From Marsupella aquatica (lineage: Eukaryota > Marchantiophyta), in contig OZ316897.1 in the NCBI GenBank assembly GCA_973895155.1, positions 15,376,001-15,440,000 on the forward strand: 64,000 nt of DNA, written 5' to 3'. How positions within the stretch are numbered: the first letter of the stretch is position 1; the number at the start of each line of letters is the position of its first letter. Positions 1 through 9,016 of the stretch are shown piece after piece. A model generated the notes under the pieces. It was not told the DNA's origin. It worked only from the letters and a program-made list of their open reading frames with translations, and ran no database searches. Made by a program: the position numbers and the translations under genes.

Positions 1-1400
1 GAAGGTTGGAGCGTGCTGGTCGTTTTTGTATCTAGTTTGCTGACGTTTGCGGAACGAGTGCGTCGTGACGAGTGAAGGAGGCGTTCTGGTTTTTTGACAA
101 GCTATGGTGCTTGTTTTTCCCTGAACCGGATTACTCGTCGTGACGCTTGACTCGGAGGAAGAAACGCGAAGTGCTGAGGCTCAACGGAGAGATCGTGGCG
201 AGACGGTCGTTTTGAGTCCGGGATTGGCACTTGACGCGGAGTGAAGGCGACGCAACAGAAGTTCTTTCTCTGGTGGAGCTTCAGACGTGCCGGTGCAATT
301 CAGAAACATTTTCATGTCGGCGGTCATCACTTTTCTCATTGGAAACCAAAGCGGAGGCGGCTAAGGTTTGTAACACGGCCTTTGTGTCATTTTGGGCACA
401 TTTTTAAGGTTAGTTTAGGGCATTTTTTGCCCCAATACGGCCCCAATACCCGACAAACCAGGTTTGCCATACGCCCCGGCACGCACACCGGCCTCCCACA
501 CCCCCTTAAGCGTGAAAACATGCTTTTTTGGGCCCAAATACGGCCAAAAACGCCCATATACGGCCCAAAAACGCGAAAATACGCGCGTTTTGACCCCTTT
601 AAACCCGTTTTTTTCACATTTTTTGTTGTTTATACGCGATTCTGGCCATGAATACGCGCGCGTTGCCGCAAATACGCACGCCTTTGCCAGGGGCTTTAAG
701 ACCCCTTTAGAGTGAGTTTTTCTGAATTTTTTTTCTCTCCTCCTCCTCATTGGTTGTGCCTCATCCCGGGCCTCCGTTTTAACCGCTCCGACAGGGGGAA
801 CGCCCCCCTGTGAGCCCTGTTGGATTGTGCGGGAATATTCCCAAAAAATAGAGAGCTGTTTTTTGGCCGTCACACAAAAATTCTGTCCGCCGTACGGTAA
901 TTTTTTTGGTTCTTTTTTGGTGAGGACGTTGCCACTGGAGTTAGCAATGCGGCGCACCGATCACATCGCGATTCCAACGATAGGTTGTACTTGGTATTTC
1001 GGTTATTCTCTGAGGTGGTCAAAACGGTGGAGTTTCCCAAGGTTTTACCCACCCCGACCAAAATTTGAATAACTTTTCCGTCGAATTTTGATTTTGATTT
1101 CGGATTTCAGTATCGGACTCCTAGCTTCGTGGGCTACGCGGCGGTGTTGAGTTTTGAGTTTTATGAGAAGTTTCAAAAAAAGACGTTTTTTCGTGATTGT
1201 TTCATATGAGTGACTCGGAGGATACTAGAAGAATTGGCATCGGTGGAGCTTCAGGATCGTGACGGTTAGACGGAGAGTCTGAGGAGGAGCTGCTACCGTT
1301 TGAGGAGGAACTTATAACACCGGTACGATCACCGGTGCGGCGTGCAGTGGAGGAAGTTGTGTTACTACCAGAGCTGTCGGTAGTAGGGAAGAAGAGGGAG
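1..1400 (+). other. Long 5' leader of the copia element, no gene
   Basis: I see no supportable gene before the gag ATG at 1401. The stretch 400-670 is rich in repeated short words such as CAATACGGCCC and AAATACGGCC, which create spurious ORFs on both strands. I do not see the usual initiator-Met primer binding site (TGGTATCAGAGC), so either the leader starts left of the window or the site has decayed. A leader over 1.3 kb is long for a copia element and could include a nested insertion. Confidence 0.5.
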
Positions 1401-2261
1401 ATGGCTAGATTTGGAGGAGTGAAGTTTGAGGTGGAGAAGTACGATGGTCGTACTGATTACTTGCTCTGGGAGAAGCAAGTGAAGGGTGTTCTACGGGCCA
1501 TGGGCTTAGCTCATCTGCTTTCATCGCGAGAGCAGTATGATGGAGAGGAGGAGATTTCAGTGAGGCAATGGAGACAGGAGCAGGTGATTGCTGTCAATGC
1601 AGTGATGCTATATCTCAAGCCGCACATCATCAAGCAACTGGATGATTATGCAAATTGCGCGACACTGTTCAAGGCTCTAAGAGAGAAGTACTACCGGGAA
1701 GATACGTCAGACCGGTTGTACAAGAAGTCTCTCTTGATGAGCCTCAGGCTCAAGAAAGGGAGTAAGATGCAGGATCACCTGGATGAGTTTGACAGTCTAG
1801 CGGTTGATCTGTCAAACCTGGGAAAAGGAGTTGAAGATGAGGATAAGGCCTTGCTTCTGCTAAGCTCCTTACCGCCGTCATATCAGGGCTTGAAACAGGT
1901 GCTCTTGTACAGAGATCTGAAGTCCATTTCGTATAATGAGGTGGTAAGCTCTTTATTGTCTGATGATGCTCAGAAGAAGTTGGGTCAATCATAGACAGCA
2001 TCTTCTTCTGGCACTATGCTCAATGTGAACAGGGGAAGAACAACGCAGCGCACGAATGGGCAGAACAGGTTTAGATCTACATCACGGGGGAGATCTAAAT
2101 CCAGAGGAAAATCGCAAGAGAGGAAGCCTCTTGCATGTTGGAATTGTGGCAAGCCAGGCCACATGAAAAGGGATTGTCGAGTAAAGGTCCCTACTGCCTC
2201 TGCTAACGCAGCATCGAGCTCGCATGAGGTAGATTTACTCGATGATGATGACATATTGTGA
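1401..2261 (+). pseudogene. copia gag (capsid plus CCHC zinc knuckle), interrupted by stop codons
   Basis: The ATG at 1401 begins MARFGGVKFEVEKYDG, followed by a plant copia gag domain (UBN2-like) with the typical LLWEKQVKGVLRAMGL region. A TAG at 1992-1994 breaks the frame. The same frame resumes at once into a basic Arg/Ser-rich stretch and a CCHC knuckle, CWNCGKPGHMKRDC, near 2138-2179. A TGA at 2259-2261 ends this part. In an intact element gag coats the RNA and assembles the particle. The same-frame continuation across the stop shows one ancient reading frame rather than two genes. Confidence 0.88.
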
Positions 2262-4038
2262 TGTCAAGGTTATGCTCTCAACGTAGTGTCAAATCCAGGT
2301 AGTGATGACTGGATTCTAGATAGTGCATGTACTTTTCACATTTTCTCTAAAAGAGATTGTTTCAGTTCTTACACGGTTTCCAACAGGTCAGTGTTGATGG
2401 GAAATGGAATCCCATGTCAAGTTGTTGGACTTGGATCTGTAAGATTTTAAATGTTTGATGGTGTTGTGAGAACATTGAGGAATGTGAGACATATTCCCAG
2501 CATGATGAAAAATCTCATTTCACTTGGAGTTTTAGAGACAAATGGTCATCAGTGAAGTTCTGCTAATGGTGTCCTTCAGGTTTCAACTGGTACTAAAGTT
2601 GTATTGAAGGGAAAGAGACATTGCAATTTGTACGTTATGGAGGATAGTGTAGTCTATGATGAACCCAATGTAACCTTATCTCATGAGGAGACAGCCCGGC
2701 TGTGGCACTTCCGTTTAGGTCACATGAGTGAAAAAAGTTTGGTTATTCTTCAGAAGAAAGGATTACTTTCTAATTTGCAATCTTGTAAGTTGGAATTTTG
2801 TGAGCACTGTTTGCTAGGGAAGCAACACAGGAAACCCTTCGGAGTTGGAACTCACACCAGCAAGGAGGTACTTGAGTATGTACATAGTGATGTGTGGGGT
2901 CCCGCCCCTACTCCCTCACATTCTGGACGGTTATACTATGTCACGTTCATTGACGATTACTCAAGGTATGTGTGGATATACTTTATACACAATAAGTTTG
3001 ATGTTTTTGCCACTTTTAAGGAGTGGAAAGCCCAAGTTGAAAATCAGACTGGTAATAAGGTGAGATATCTTCGATCGGACAACGGCGGTGAATACAGTTC
3101 CAGTGAATTTGGAACGTATTGTAAGGAGCAAGGGATTACCCACCATCTCACAACAAGCTATACTCCTCAGCAGAATGGTGTTTCTGAGAGACTCAACCGA
3201 ACACTATTGGACCGCTCGAGGAGTATGTTGAGTCAATCATGCTTACCACATGAGTTTTGGGCTGAAGTTGTCAACACTACAGCTTATTTGGTAAATTTTT
3301 CTCCATCCAGTTCTATTGGATTCAAGATGCCATTTGAAATGAGGTACGGGCGTCCAACAGATTACTCACATTTGAGGATTTTTGGATGTGATGCTTATGT
3401 GCTTACACCTTCCCAGCTTCGATCCAAGCTGGAGTCCAAGTCGAAGAAGTGCATTTTCCTTGGTTATCAGAAAGGTGTGAAGGGTTATAGGTTATGGGAT
3501 CCAGTAACCTGTAAGCTAATTGTCAGTAGAGATGTGTCCTTTAATGAATCCAGATCATCAAAGGAGGGGGAGAGTTCTCAAGACTCCCATACTAACAAGG
3601 GGAAATCTCCCATCCCGGACCGGGTTGAGGGGGAGATTAGTCATGATGCAGTTCATGACAGAAGAGATAGAGAAGCTTCGGGCTTGGAGCTGGTTCCTGT
3701 GATGGAACAAGAGGAGCAAATTGTTGCTGGGGTACCTCAAATTCAACCAGCAGCAGCAACAGATCAGCCTGAGTCATCTACTAGAAGAACTTCCAGTCGT
3801 TCTACTAGAGTTCCTACCAGGTATGGTCAATGGGCAGATTCATCTAAGCTAGATGATATTGACATTGCACCTGATGAAGATGATATGACTTTGATCTTGG
3901 AAGAAGGAGAGCCTTCTTCGTATAGTGAGGCTTGTGCTTCAGAGCAGAAGCATGAGTGGAATGCAGCAATGCAGAGGGAGTTGCAATCTTTGAGTGACAA
4001 CAAGACATGGGAGCTGGTGGAGCTTCCAAGAGGTCAAC
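2262..4038 (+). pseudogene. copia protease and integrase, with in-frame stops
   Basis: Read through the stops at 2259, 2448 (TAA) and 2553 (TGA), the frame gives an aspartic-protease site DWILDSACTFHI near 2310-2345. Integrase follows from about 2700. Its HHCC zinc-binding module is visible (H-x4-H in WHFRLGH, then CEHC). The D-D-E catalytic residues sit in HSDVWGP, RSDNGGEY and GVSERLNR. Downstream is the GKSPI/acidic linker, then the conserved W-x-x-A-M-Q-x-E start of reverse transcriptase. The two internal stops remove the protease-to-integrase continuity. Confidence 0.9.
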
Positions 4039-5463
4039 AAGTGGATTTACAAGTTGAAGGACAATCCTTCAGAGGGTGGAGATAAGATCTACAAGGCAAG
4101 GCTTGTTGCCAAGGGGTTCACTCAGGATAAAGGAGTGGATTACAATGAGGTCTTTTCACCGGTGGCTAAGGCCACAATTCGGATCTTGTGTCAGCTTGTT
4201 GTGTTTTTTAATCTGGTGATGGATCAGATGGATGTTGTTACTGCTTTTCTCTATGGCAACTTGGAAGAGATGATCTTCATGAGACAGCCACTAGGCTTTA
4301 TGAAGAAGGGCCAAGAGAACTTAGTTTGCAGATTGCTCAAATCCTTGTATGGATTGAAGCAGTCTCCCAGACAGTGGAACAAGCGGTTTGATGATTTCAT
4401 GCTTGCTCAAAGTTTTACAAAGATGGTGTATGATCCTTGTGTGTATACGAAATCAGTCAAGAATGATGTATTTGGTTTCATCATTCTGGTGATCTATGTG
4501 GATGACATGCTAATTGTGGCTAAAGATCAATCTGAGGTTGACAGTCTCAAGGCGAAATTGAGCGCTGAATTCAAGATGAAGGATCTTGGTAAGGCCAAGA
4601 GGATCTTAGGGATGGAGATTTTTAGGAACTCTAAGACTGGACAGTTGTGCTTGAGTCAAGGCCAATATGCAAGGAAAGTACTTGCACGATTCAACATGGA
4701 GAATTGTAAGCCAGTGAGTATTCCTTTAGCTTCACATTTCAAGTTATCATCGGCTTTCTCTCCTACGGATGCTGTGCAGAAAGGTCTGATGGCTAAGATT
4801 CCTTATGAGAAGGCAGTAGGCAGTCTGATGTATTTGATGACTTGTACTAGGCCTGACTTGGCCCTAGCGATGGGCAAGGTTAGCAGATTCATGTCAAATC
4901 CAAGGAAGGTACATTGGGAAGCTGTGAAATGGATTCTCAGATATGTGAAAGGAACACAGGACTATGGATTACTATTTGATAACAGATCAAATAGAACGTT
5001 AGTTGGCTATGTAGATTCTGACTATGGAGGCTGTCTGGATACAAGGAGATCTACAACTGGGTTTGTATACACTCTTGGAGGAGGATGTATCAGTTGGAAA
5101 TCTACCTTGCAAAAGTGCATATCTTAGTCTACTACAGAAGCAGAGTATGTTGCAGCAGTAGAAGCTGCAAAGGAAGCAATTTGGTTGGATAAGTTGATCG
5201 CGGAGATGGGTTTAGAGCATGGAAAAATGACTCTAAACTGTGATAGTCAAAGTGCTCTTCACTTGGCTGCTAACCAGGTGATGGATAGTAGGGTGAAGCA
5301 CATTGATATCAGGTACCATTTTATCAGGCAAGCAGTGTCTGATAAAACTTTTGAGCTAGTCAAGATTGATGGAAAGCTCAATCCCGCTGATGCCTTTACC
5401 AAAGTGATTCCTTTGGAGAGTTTCTCAAGACACCGTGCTACTTTGCAGGTTTTGCAGTTGTAG
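4039..5463 (+). pseudogene. copia reverse transcriptase and RNase H, frameshifted and with a stop
   Basis: The frame changes near 4038. The upstream frame ends in ELPRGQQ and the downstream frame picks up at KWIYKLKDNPSEGGDK, which implies a small deletion of roughly five codons plus a frame change. Reverse transcriptase shows ARLVAKGFTQ, the LYGLKQSPRQWN segment and the catalytic YVDDML at about 4495-4512. RNase H begins near 4990 with GYVDSDYGGC. A TAG at 5125-5127 interrupts the KCIS-STTEAEY motif, after which the same frame runs to 5463 with the expected ADAFTK C-terminus. Start and stop are domain edges, not a real ORF. Confidence 0.92.
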
Positions 5464-5659
5464 TGCAAGTAGAGTTATTTAGCAATGTGTGACTATTTGT
5501 ATATGGATTACTCATTCCTGTTAGGCTACGGCTTAGTTCTAGTTAACCCTTAGTTAACCCTTGTGGTTTTTAGGGGGAGACCTGGTTTGGTGATTGTCTA
5601 GAACTTCCCGCTGAGGATTCCATATGGTAGCATTTAGTCCAGTCCCCAAGACAAGAGTC

Positions 5660-5668
5660 AAGGGGGAG
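5660..5668 (+). other. Polypurine tract of the copia element
   Basis: AAGGGGGAG lies two bases before the LTR start TGTTAG. This is the classic plant copia junction and primes plus-strand DNA synthesis in an intact element. Confidence 0.8.
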
Positions 5669-5670
5669 TT

Positions 5671-6023
5671 TGTTAGATATTGCTCTAGTCTTGTGACTCT
5701 TGTGCTAACCACAGTTAGGCTAACTCAGGTTAGGACCTAGCTAAGGTTAGCGGTAGTGCTGCTGTGCATATAGCCAGGGCTGATGCCAGACCCTGGTGGA
5801 ACTTAGGCTCATTGTTACGGAGCTAGTTGAGAGATAGGGAGAGCTTGTGCTGTGGATGCTTGGTATGGCCGGTCGGCCTAGAGTGCAGTAAAGCTCTTGT
5901 GTGTTCCCGTGGACGTAGCCTCATGTGGAGGTGAACCACGTATCTCTCTGTGTCGACTATTGTGCGTTGGATGGTTCATGGGCTTGCCGTTGCGAATGTC
6001 GTCTATGCTCAACATTAGCAACA
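5671..6023 (+). repeat. 3' LTR of the copia element (about 353 bp)
   Basis: It starts TGTTAGATATTG right after the polypurine tract. Inside is the conserved copia R/U5 signature, CCGTGGACGTAGCC followed about 10 bases later by GAACCACGTAT (5910-5946). The end is taken at AACATTAGCAACA (6023), a rough inverted match to the start. The exact right boundary is uncertain by a few bases because the partner LTR is not in the window. Confidence 0.75.
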
Positions 6024-7474
6024 GGTGTAGGAAAAAGTGTTTGTCCATAATTCAGTCTCCACGAGGTTTTCAATGAAAAAACAGAAAAGTCATGTAATCA
6101 CACTGGCACAGAATGGGTTGGGCTGTAATTAAACTCAATGTTGTATCGAATGGGAGGCACTTTTGACCGAAAAGCATCAACAATTATTATTTGACTTTGC
6201 ACATACTGGAGAGTGGATCCAGAAGACTGTTTGGGACCCACATACCCAATCCACAGTATTATTGAGAACAATCATAAGTGTCTTCTTCGGATCCTTGAGC
6301 ATAATATTATTGTTGAAGTTTGACTACGCAATGCATGCTATTCCTCTCACCTACTGGGCCACCAATCCAGACTTCCTTTTTGAGACCGGTTGGTTGTTAG
6401 ACAACAATGCCTTGGCCCTGGTCCAATCCATCACAAAGACACAAAGCGCTTTGTGGGTCATCTCCCAGATTAACTTACTACTGTAGGTCCTATCCGCCCA
6501 AGAGAATGATGAGAGAATGATGCAAGGGAAAGTGACAGGTGCAAGTGCATCCTGAAATTGTACTCCTCACAAGGTTTGAGAATCGCAACACATCCCCGAT
6601 TCAATGAAGGATTTCAAAGTCAGTGTGAGAGCCAATGCGAAGAATCAGCCTGGAGAGAGAGCACACAACAATGAAGATGATGATCAGGTGAAATTCTTCA
6701 TAGGCAAAGAATGTTTCTAAGAAACTTCTGTTGAGGGAACCAGCATGTGCGTCAAGCATCGTGTTTTGTGCTGCTGCAGACTATACTGAAACTCCCAAAC
6801 CACAGCCCGTTCAATGCAAAGTAGATTTGGCTTGCAATTCGGGATGGATCAATCTCGGGATCAATGGTGATTTATAATAATGTGAATCAGTGCCAACGAC
6901 AGTAGTCGATTGACGTGTTGGGACAAAAGAAGATATTGTGACAATGCATAAGACTCTCTCAATGCTGCCCTCAACAATGCTGCAAGCTTTAGCTAGAATT
7001 GTCTCAGAGTTGTAGAATACCAGACAAGAACGGTCGGTAAATGGGGAAACAGACGGTGCCTACTGCATACCTAGCCACACTCAAATGTCATTGTACATCC
7101 TCACAATCTAGGACAACAGTAAGGCTGGATGACAAGTGCTGGGTTTAATTTCATTTCTCCGAGTCAAAAGTCTTGTCAAAATAGTGCTGCTGACTTCACT
7201 CAAGAATTTGTTTTTGTCGAGTCAAGTCCATCAAATTGATCCACACTCTAATTGTCCATGCCTTCAAATTTGATACTTCTTGTTCAGGTTGGCTTCCCAG
7301 ATGCTTGGTAGCATCTCCATGGCTTCAAATTCGATGATGAGGGCATCCATGAAGCTCTGGAAGTCCATTTGTGATTGAGATTGCTGAACTATGGTTCAAT
7401 CTGCTCACTGAAGAAATTGAAATTGGGCAAGGCAAAGAGGATACCCTGAGCACCTATCCAGTCCCAAGTCTACT
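6024..7474. other. Intergenic, no supportable gene
   Basis: A 107-codon open frame at 6163-6486 (+), with only a TTG start, has hydrophobic segments but matches nothing I recognise, so I do not call it a gene. The rest has no long frame, repeat or RNA signature that I can see. It may be old transposon debris. Confidence 0.4.
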
Positions 7475-7759
7475 ACTGGCTTTGGTCAGTTGGCCAGGGA
7501 TAGCCTAGAACCAAGACTGAGGGTCCCAGGTTCAATCCCCCCTCTTCACTCAAGGGGTGTGGAGGGTATGTGTGTGCATGTGTGGGTGGGGTGCAGTAGT
7601 GGGAGTCCTGAGTTCTCCTCAGCCCCTGGCTAGCCCACTTTGGGGCCCTGGTTCAACCCATTCTCCGTCCTGGTCTGGGTCACTCTCAAATCCCTGGGTA
7701 TCGACCCCCCTTGTGGGCTACCTTACAGTGGTGCATACTCCAAAGTAGAACACCTTTTT
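7475..7759 (+). mobile_element. tRNA-derived SINE-like element
   Basis: A box-A-like word TTGGTCAGTTGG (7482-7493) is followed 35 bases later by a strong box B, GGTTCAATCCC (7529-7539). This is the internal RNA polymerase III promoter spacing of a tRNA. The tRNA-like cloverleaf is imperfect, and about 200 bp of unrelated body follows, ending in a T-run at 7754-7759, as in plant SINEs. A second box-B-like word, GGTTCAACCC, lies near 7651. Neither a target duplication nor a second copy is seen in the window, so the family and exact ends are unproven. Confidence 0.5.
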
Positions 7760-8300
7760 TCACAACAACAGCTCTAATGCAACAACATTGTTTCCACAAC
7801 ATCATTTATGCAATGGAATTTTTTGTGCAACAACATCTTTTACATATCAACTTTTACATAAAAAAAATTATGCAATCTTTTGCAAATTGATATGTTTTTC
7901 ACAACTACATCTTTCATGTAACACCATCAACAATTTTGTTTCCACAAGGACATCTTTTATGTAACACCATCAACAATTTTGCTTCCACAACGACATCTTT
8001 TATGCAATGAAATTTCTTGTGCAACAACATCTTTTACACATCAACAGTTTTGTGTAACATCTCTTATGCATAGACATCTTTTAACCCACACCATCTTTTG
8101 TGCAAAGTACGGGTAATGAACATTTTTGTGTAACATCTTTTATGCCACACCATCATTTGTGCAAAGCACTGGTAATGAACATTTTGAGTAACATAGTTTA
8201 TGCCACGGCATCTTTTGTGCAAAGCACGGGTAATGAACATTTTTGCGTAACATTGTTAATGCCACACCATCTTTTGTGCAATGCAGTGCTAATGAACTAG
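7760..8300 (+). mobile_element. Helitron-like 3' end with internal tandem repeats
   Basis: The segment is made of degenerate repeats of the words CAACATCTTTTATG and CATCTTTTGTGCAA. The last part (about 8090-8300) is a 59-61 bp tandem array of about 3.5 copies, each with TTTTGTGCAAAGCACGGGTAATGAAC. The final copy ends in CTAG at 8297-8300, followed by T. A short GC-rich hairpin (GTGC..GCAC) a few bases before a terminal CTAG at an A/T target is the plant Helitron 3' end pattern. The 5' end and any Rep/helicase gene are not seen, so it would be non-autonomous or truncated. Confidence 0.45.
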
Positions 8301-8744
8301 TGTAGTCTAATTATATAATTGCAACCAAAAACTAAGTGCCTAACTTAATTGAAGTTGCTGGTGGGAGTGGGGAAACTTGGATGGGAGAGTGAGTCTGTGA
8401 AATGGCAGGAAACTTTGATAGGGGAGAGTGAGTCTCTCAAAATGGAAAATGGCAGCACATGCTTGAATGTACTCACCTTAAGCTAGTGCCATCAAAATTC
8501 TAAGCTCTTCATTTGGATGAACAAAAGATCTGGGGTTTACGCTCGTTAGCTGGGGGGAGATCGAGCTAGAGTAGCTCGCAGGCCCCAAGTTTGCATTCGA
8601 TTATTGCAGATGTTGAACTGGATTGAGATTCGGTTGCACCCATCTCAATGGCGGAATGGCGGAATGGCGGAAGCGCAGAGCCGGGGGGCATTGGTCTTCG
8701 AGCAGAGCGTGGGCGGACGTGGGCGGAAGAAGAGGTGAAGGAAA
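8301..8744. other. Intergenic, upstream of the PPR gene
   Basis: No gene is seen. The words GGGAGAGTGAGTCT recur near 8380 and 8420, and there are GGCGGAATG repeats near 8650. This interval probably holds the distal promoter of the PPR gene, but I see no definite TATA box or motif. Confidence 0.4.
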
Positions 8745-9016
8745 GTATCAGGGAGTTCAATGTCTAGGGAGAGAAGGGAAAAATGCGAGAGCGGGTTCAT
8801 TGAGGGAAGTGTGGAGGAGAGGGATTGCTAGCTATGAGTGAAGTCATGAAAGGAAGCAGCTTCGTCCTGCCGGAAATTCTGTACCAGGGAGTTCAATGTC
8901 TAGGGAGAGAAGGGAAAAATGCGAAGGCCGGTTCATTGAGGGAAGTGTGGAAGAGAGGGATTGCTAGCTATGAGTGAAGTGATGAAAGGAAGCAGCTTCA
9001 TCCTGCCGGGGTTCGG
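8745..9016 (+). repeat. 136-bp tandem duplication across the PPR 5' end
   Basis: Bases 8745-8880 are repeated at 8881-9009 and beyond with only a few differences, for example GCGAGAGCGG against GCGAAGGCCG. Both copies contain ATGAGTGAAGT(C/G)ATGAAAGG, so the translation start of the PPR gene itself is duplicated. The unit length is not a multiple of three, so the first ATG is out of frame with the protein and only the second (8970) opens the coding frame. Confidence 0.9.
8834..8977 (+). other. Upstream ORF overlapping the PPR start codon
   Basis: The duplicated ATG at 8834 opens a 47-codon frame whose TGA (8975-8977) overlaps the main ATG at 8970. If the transcript starts upstream of 8834, this uORF would be met first and could reduce translation of the PPR protein. 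It is a by-product of the tandem duplication, and translation is not shown. Confidence 0.5.

Larger units (their letters stand above)
1..6023 (+). mobile_element. Ty1/copia LTR retrotransposon, decayed, 5' LTR outside window
   Basis: Gag, CCHC knuckle, protease, integrase, reverse transcriptase and RNase H follow in copia order on the plus strand, then a polypurine tract and a 3' LTR. No matching LTR copy is seen upstream, and sequence before gag looks like an internal leader, so the 5' LTR is probably left of base 1. The coding part carries five in-frame stops (1992, 2259, 2448, 2553, 5125) and a frame change near 4038, so this copy cannot make its own polyprotein. The right end is placed at 6023 because the terminal bases roughly mirror the LTR start. 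No target duplication can be tested without the left end. Confidence 0.9.

Noticed and set aside
241-957. Overlapping frames on both strands in the copia leader
   Set aside because: Made by repeated AATACGGCC and CCCAAA words. No domain, and the start codons are mostly non-ATG.
6163-6486. 107-codon frame with hydrophobic stretches, considered as an env-like or membrane protein
   Set aside because: TTG start only, no family match, lies outside the copia LTR, and no splice context.
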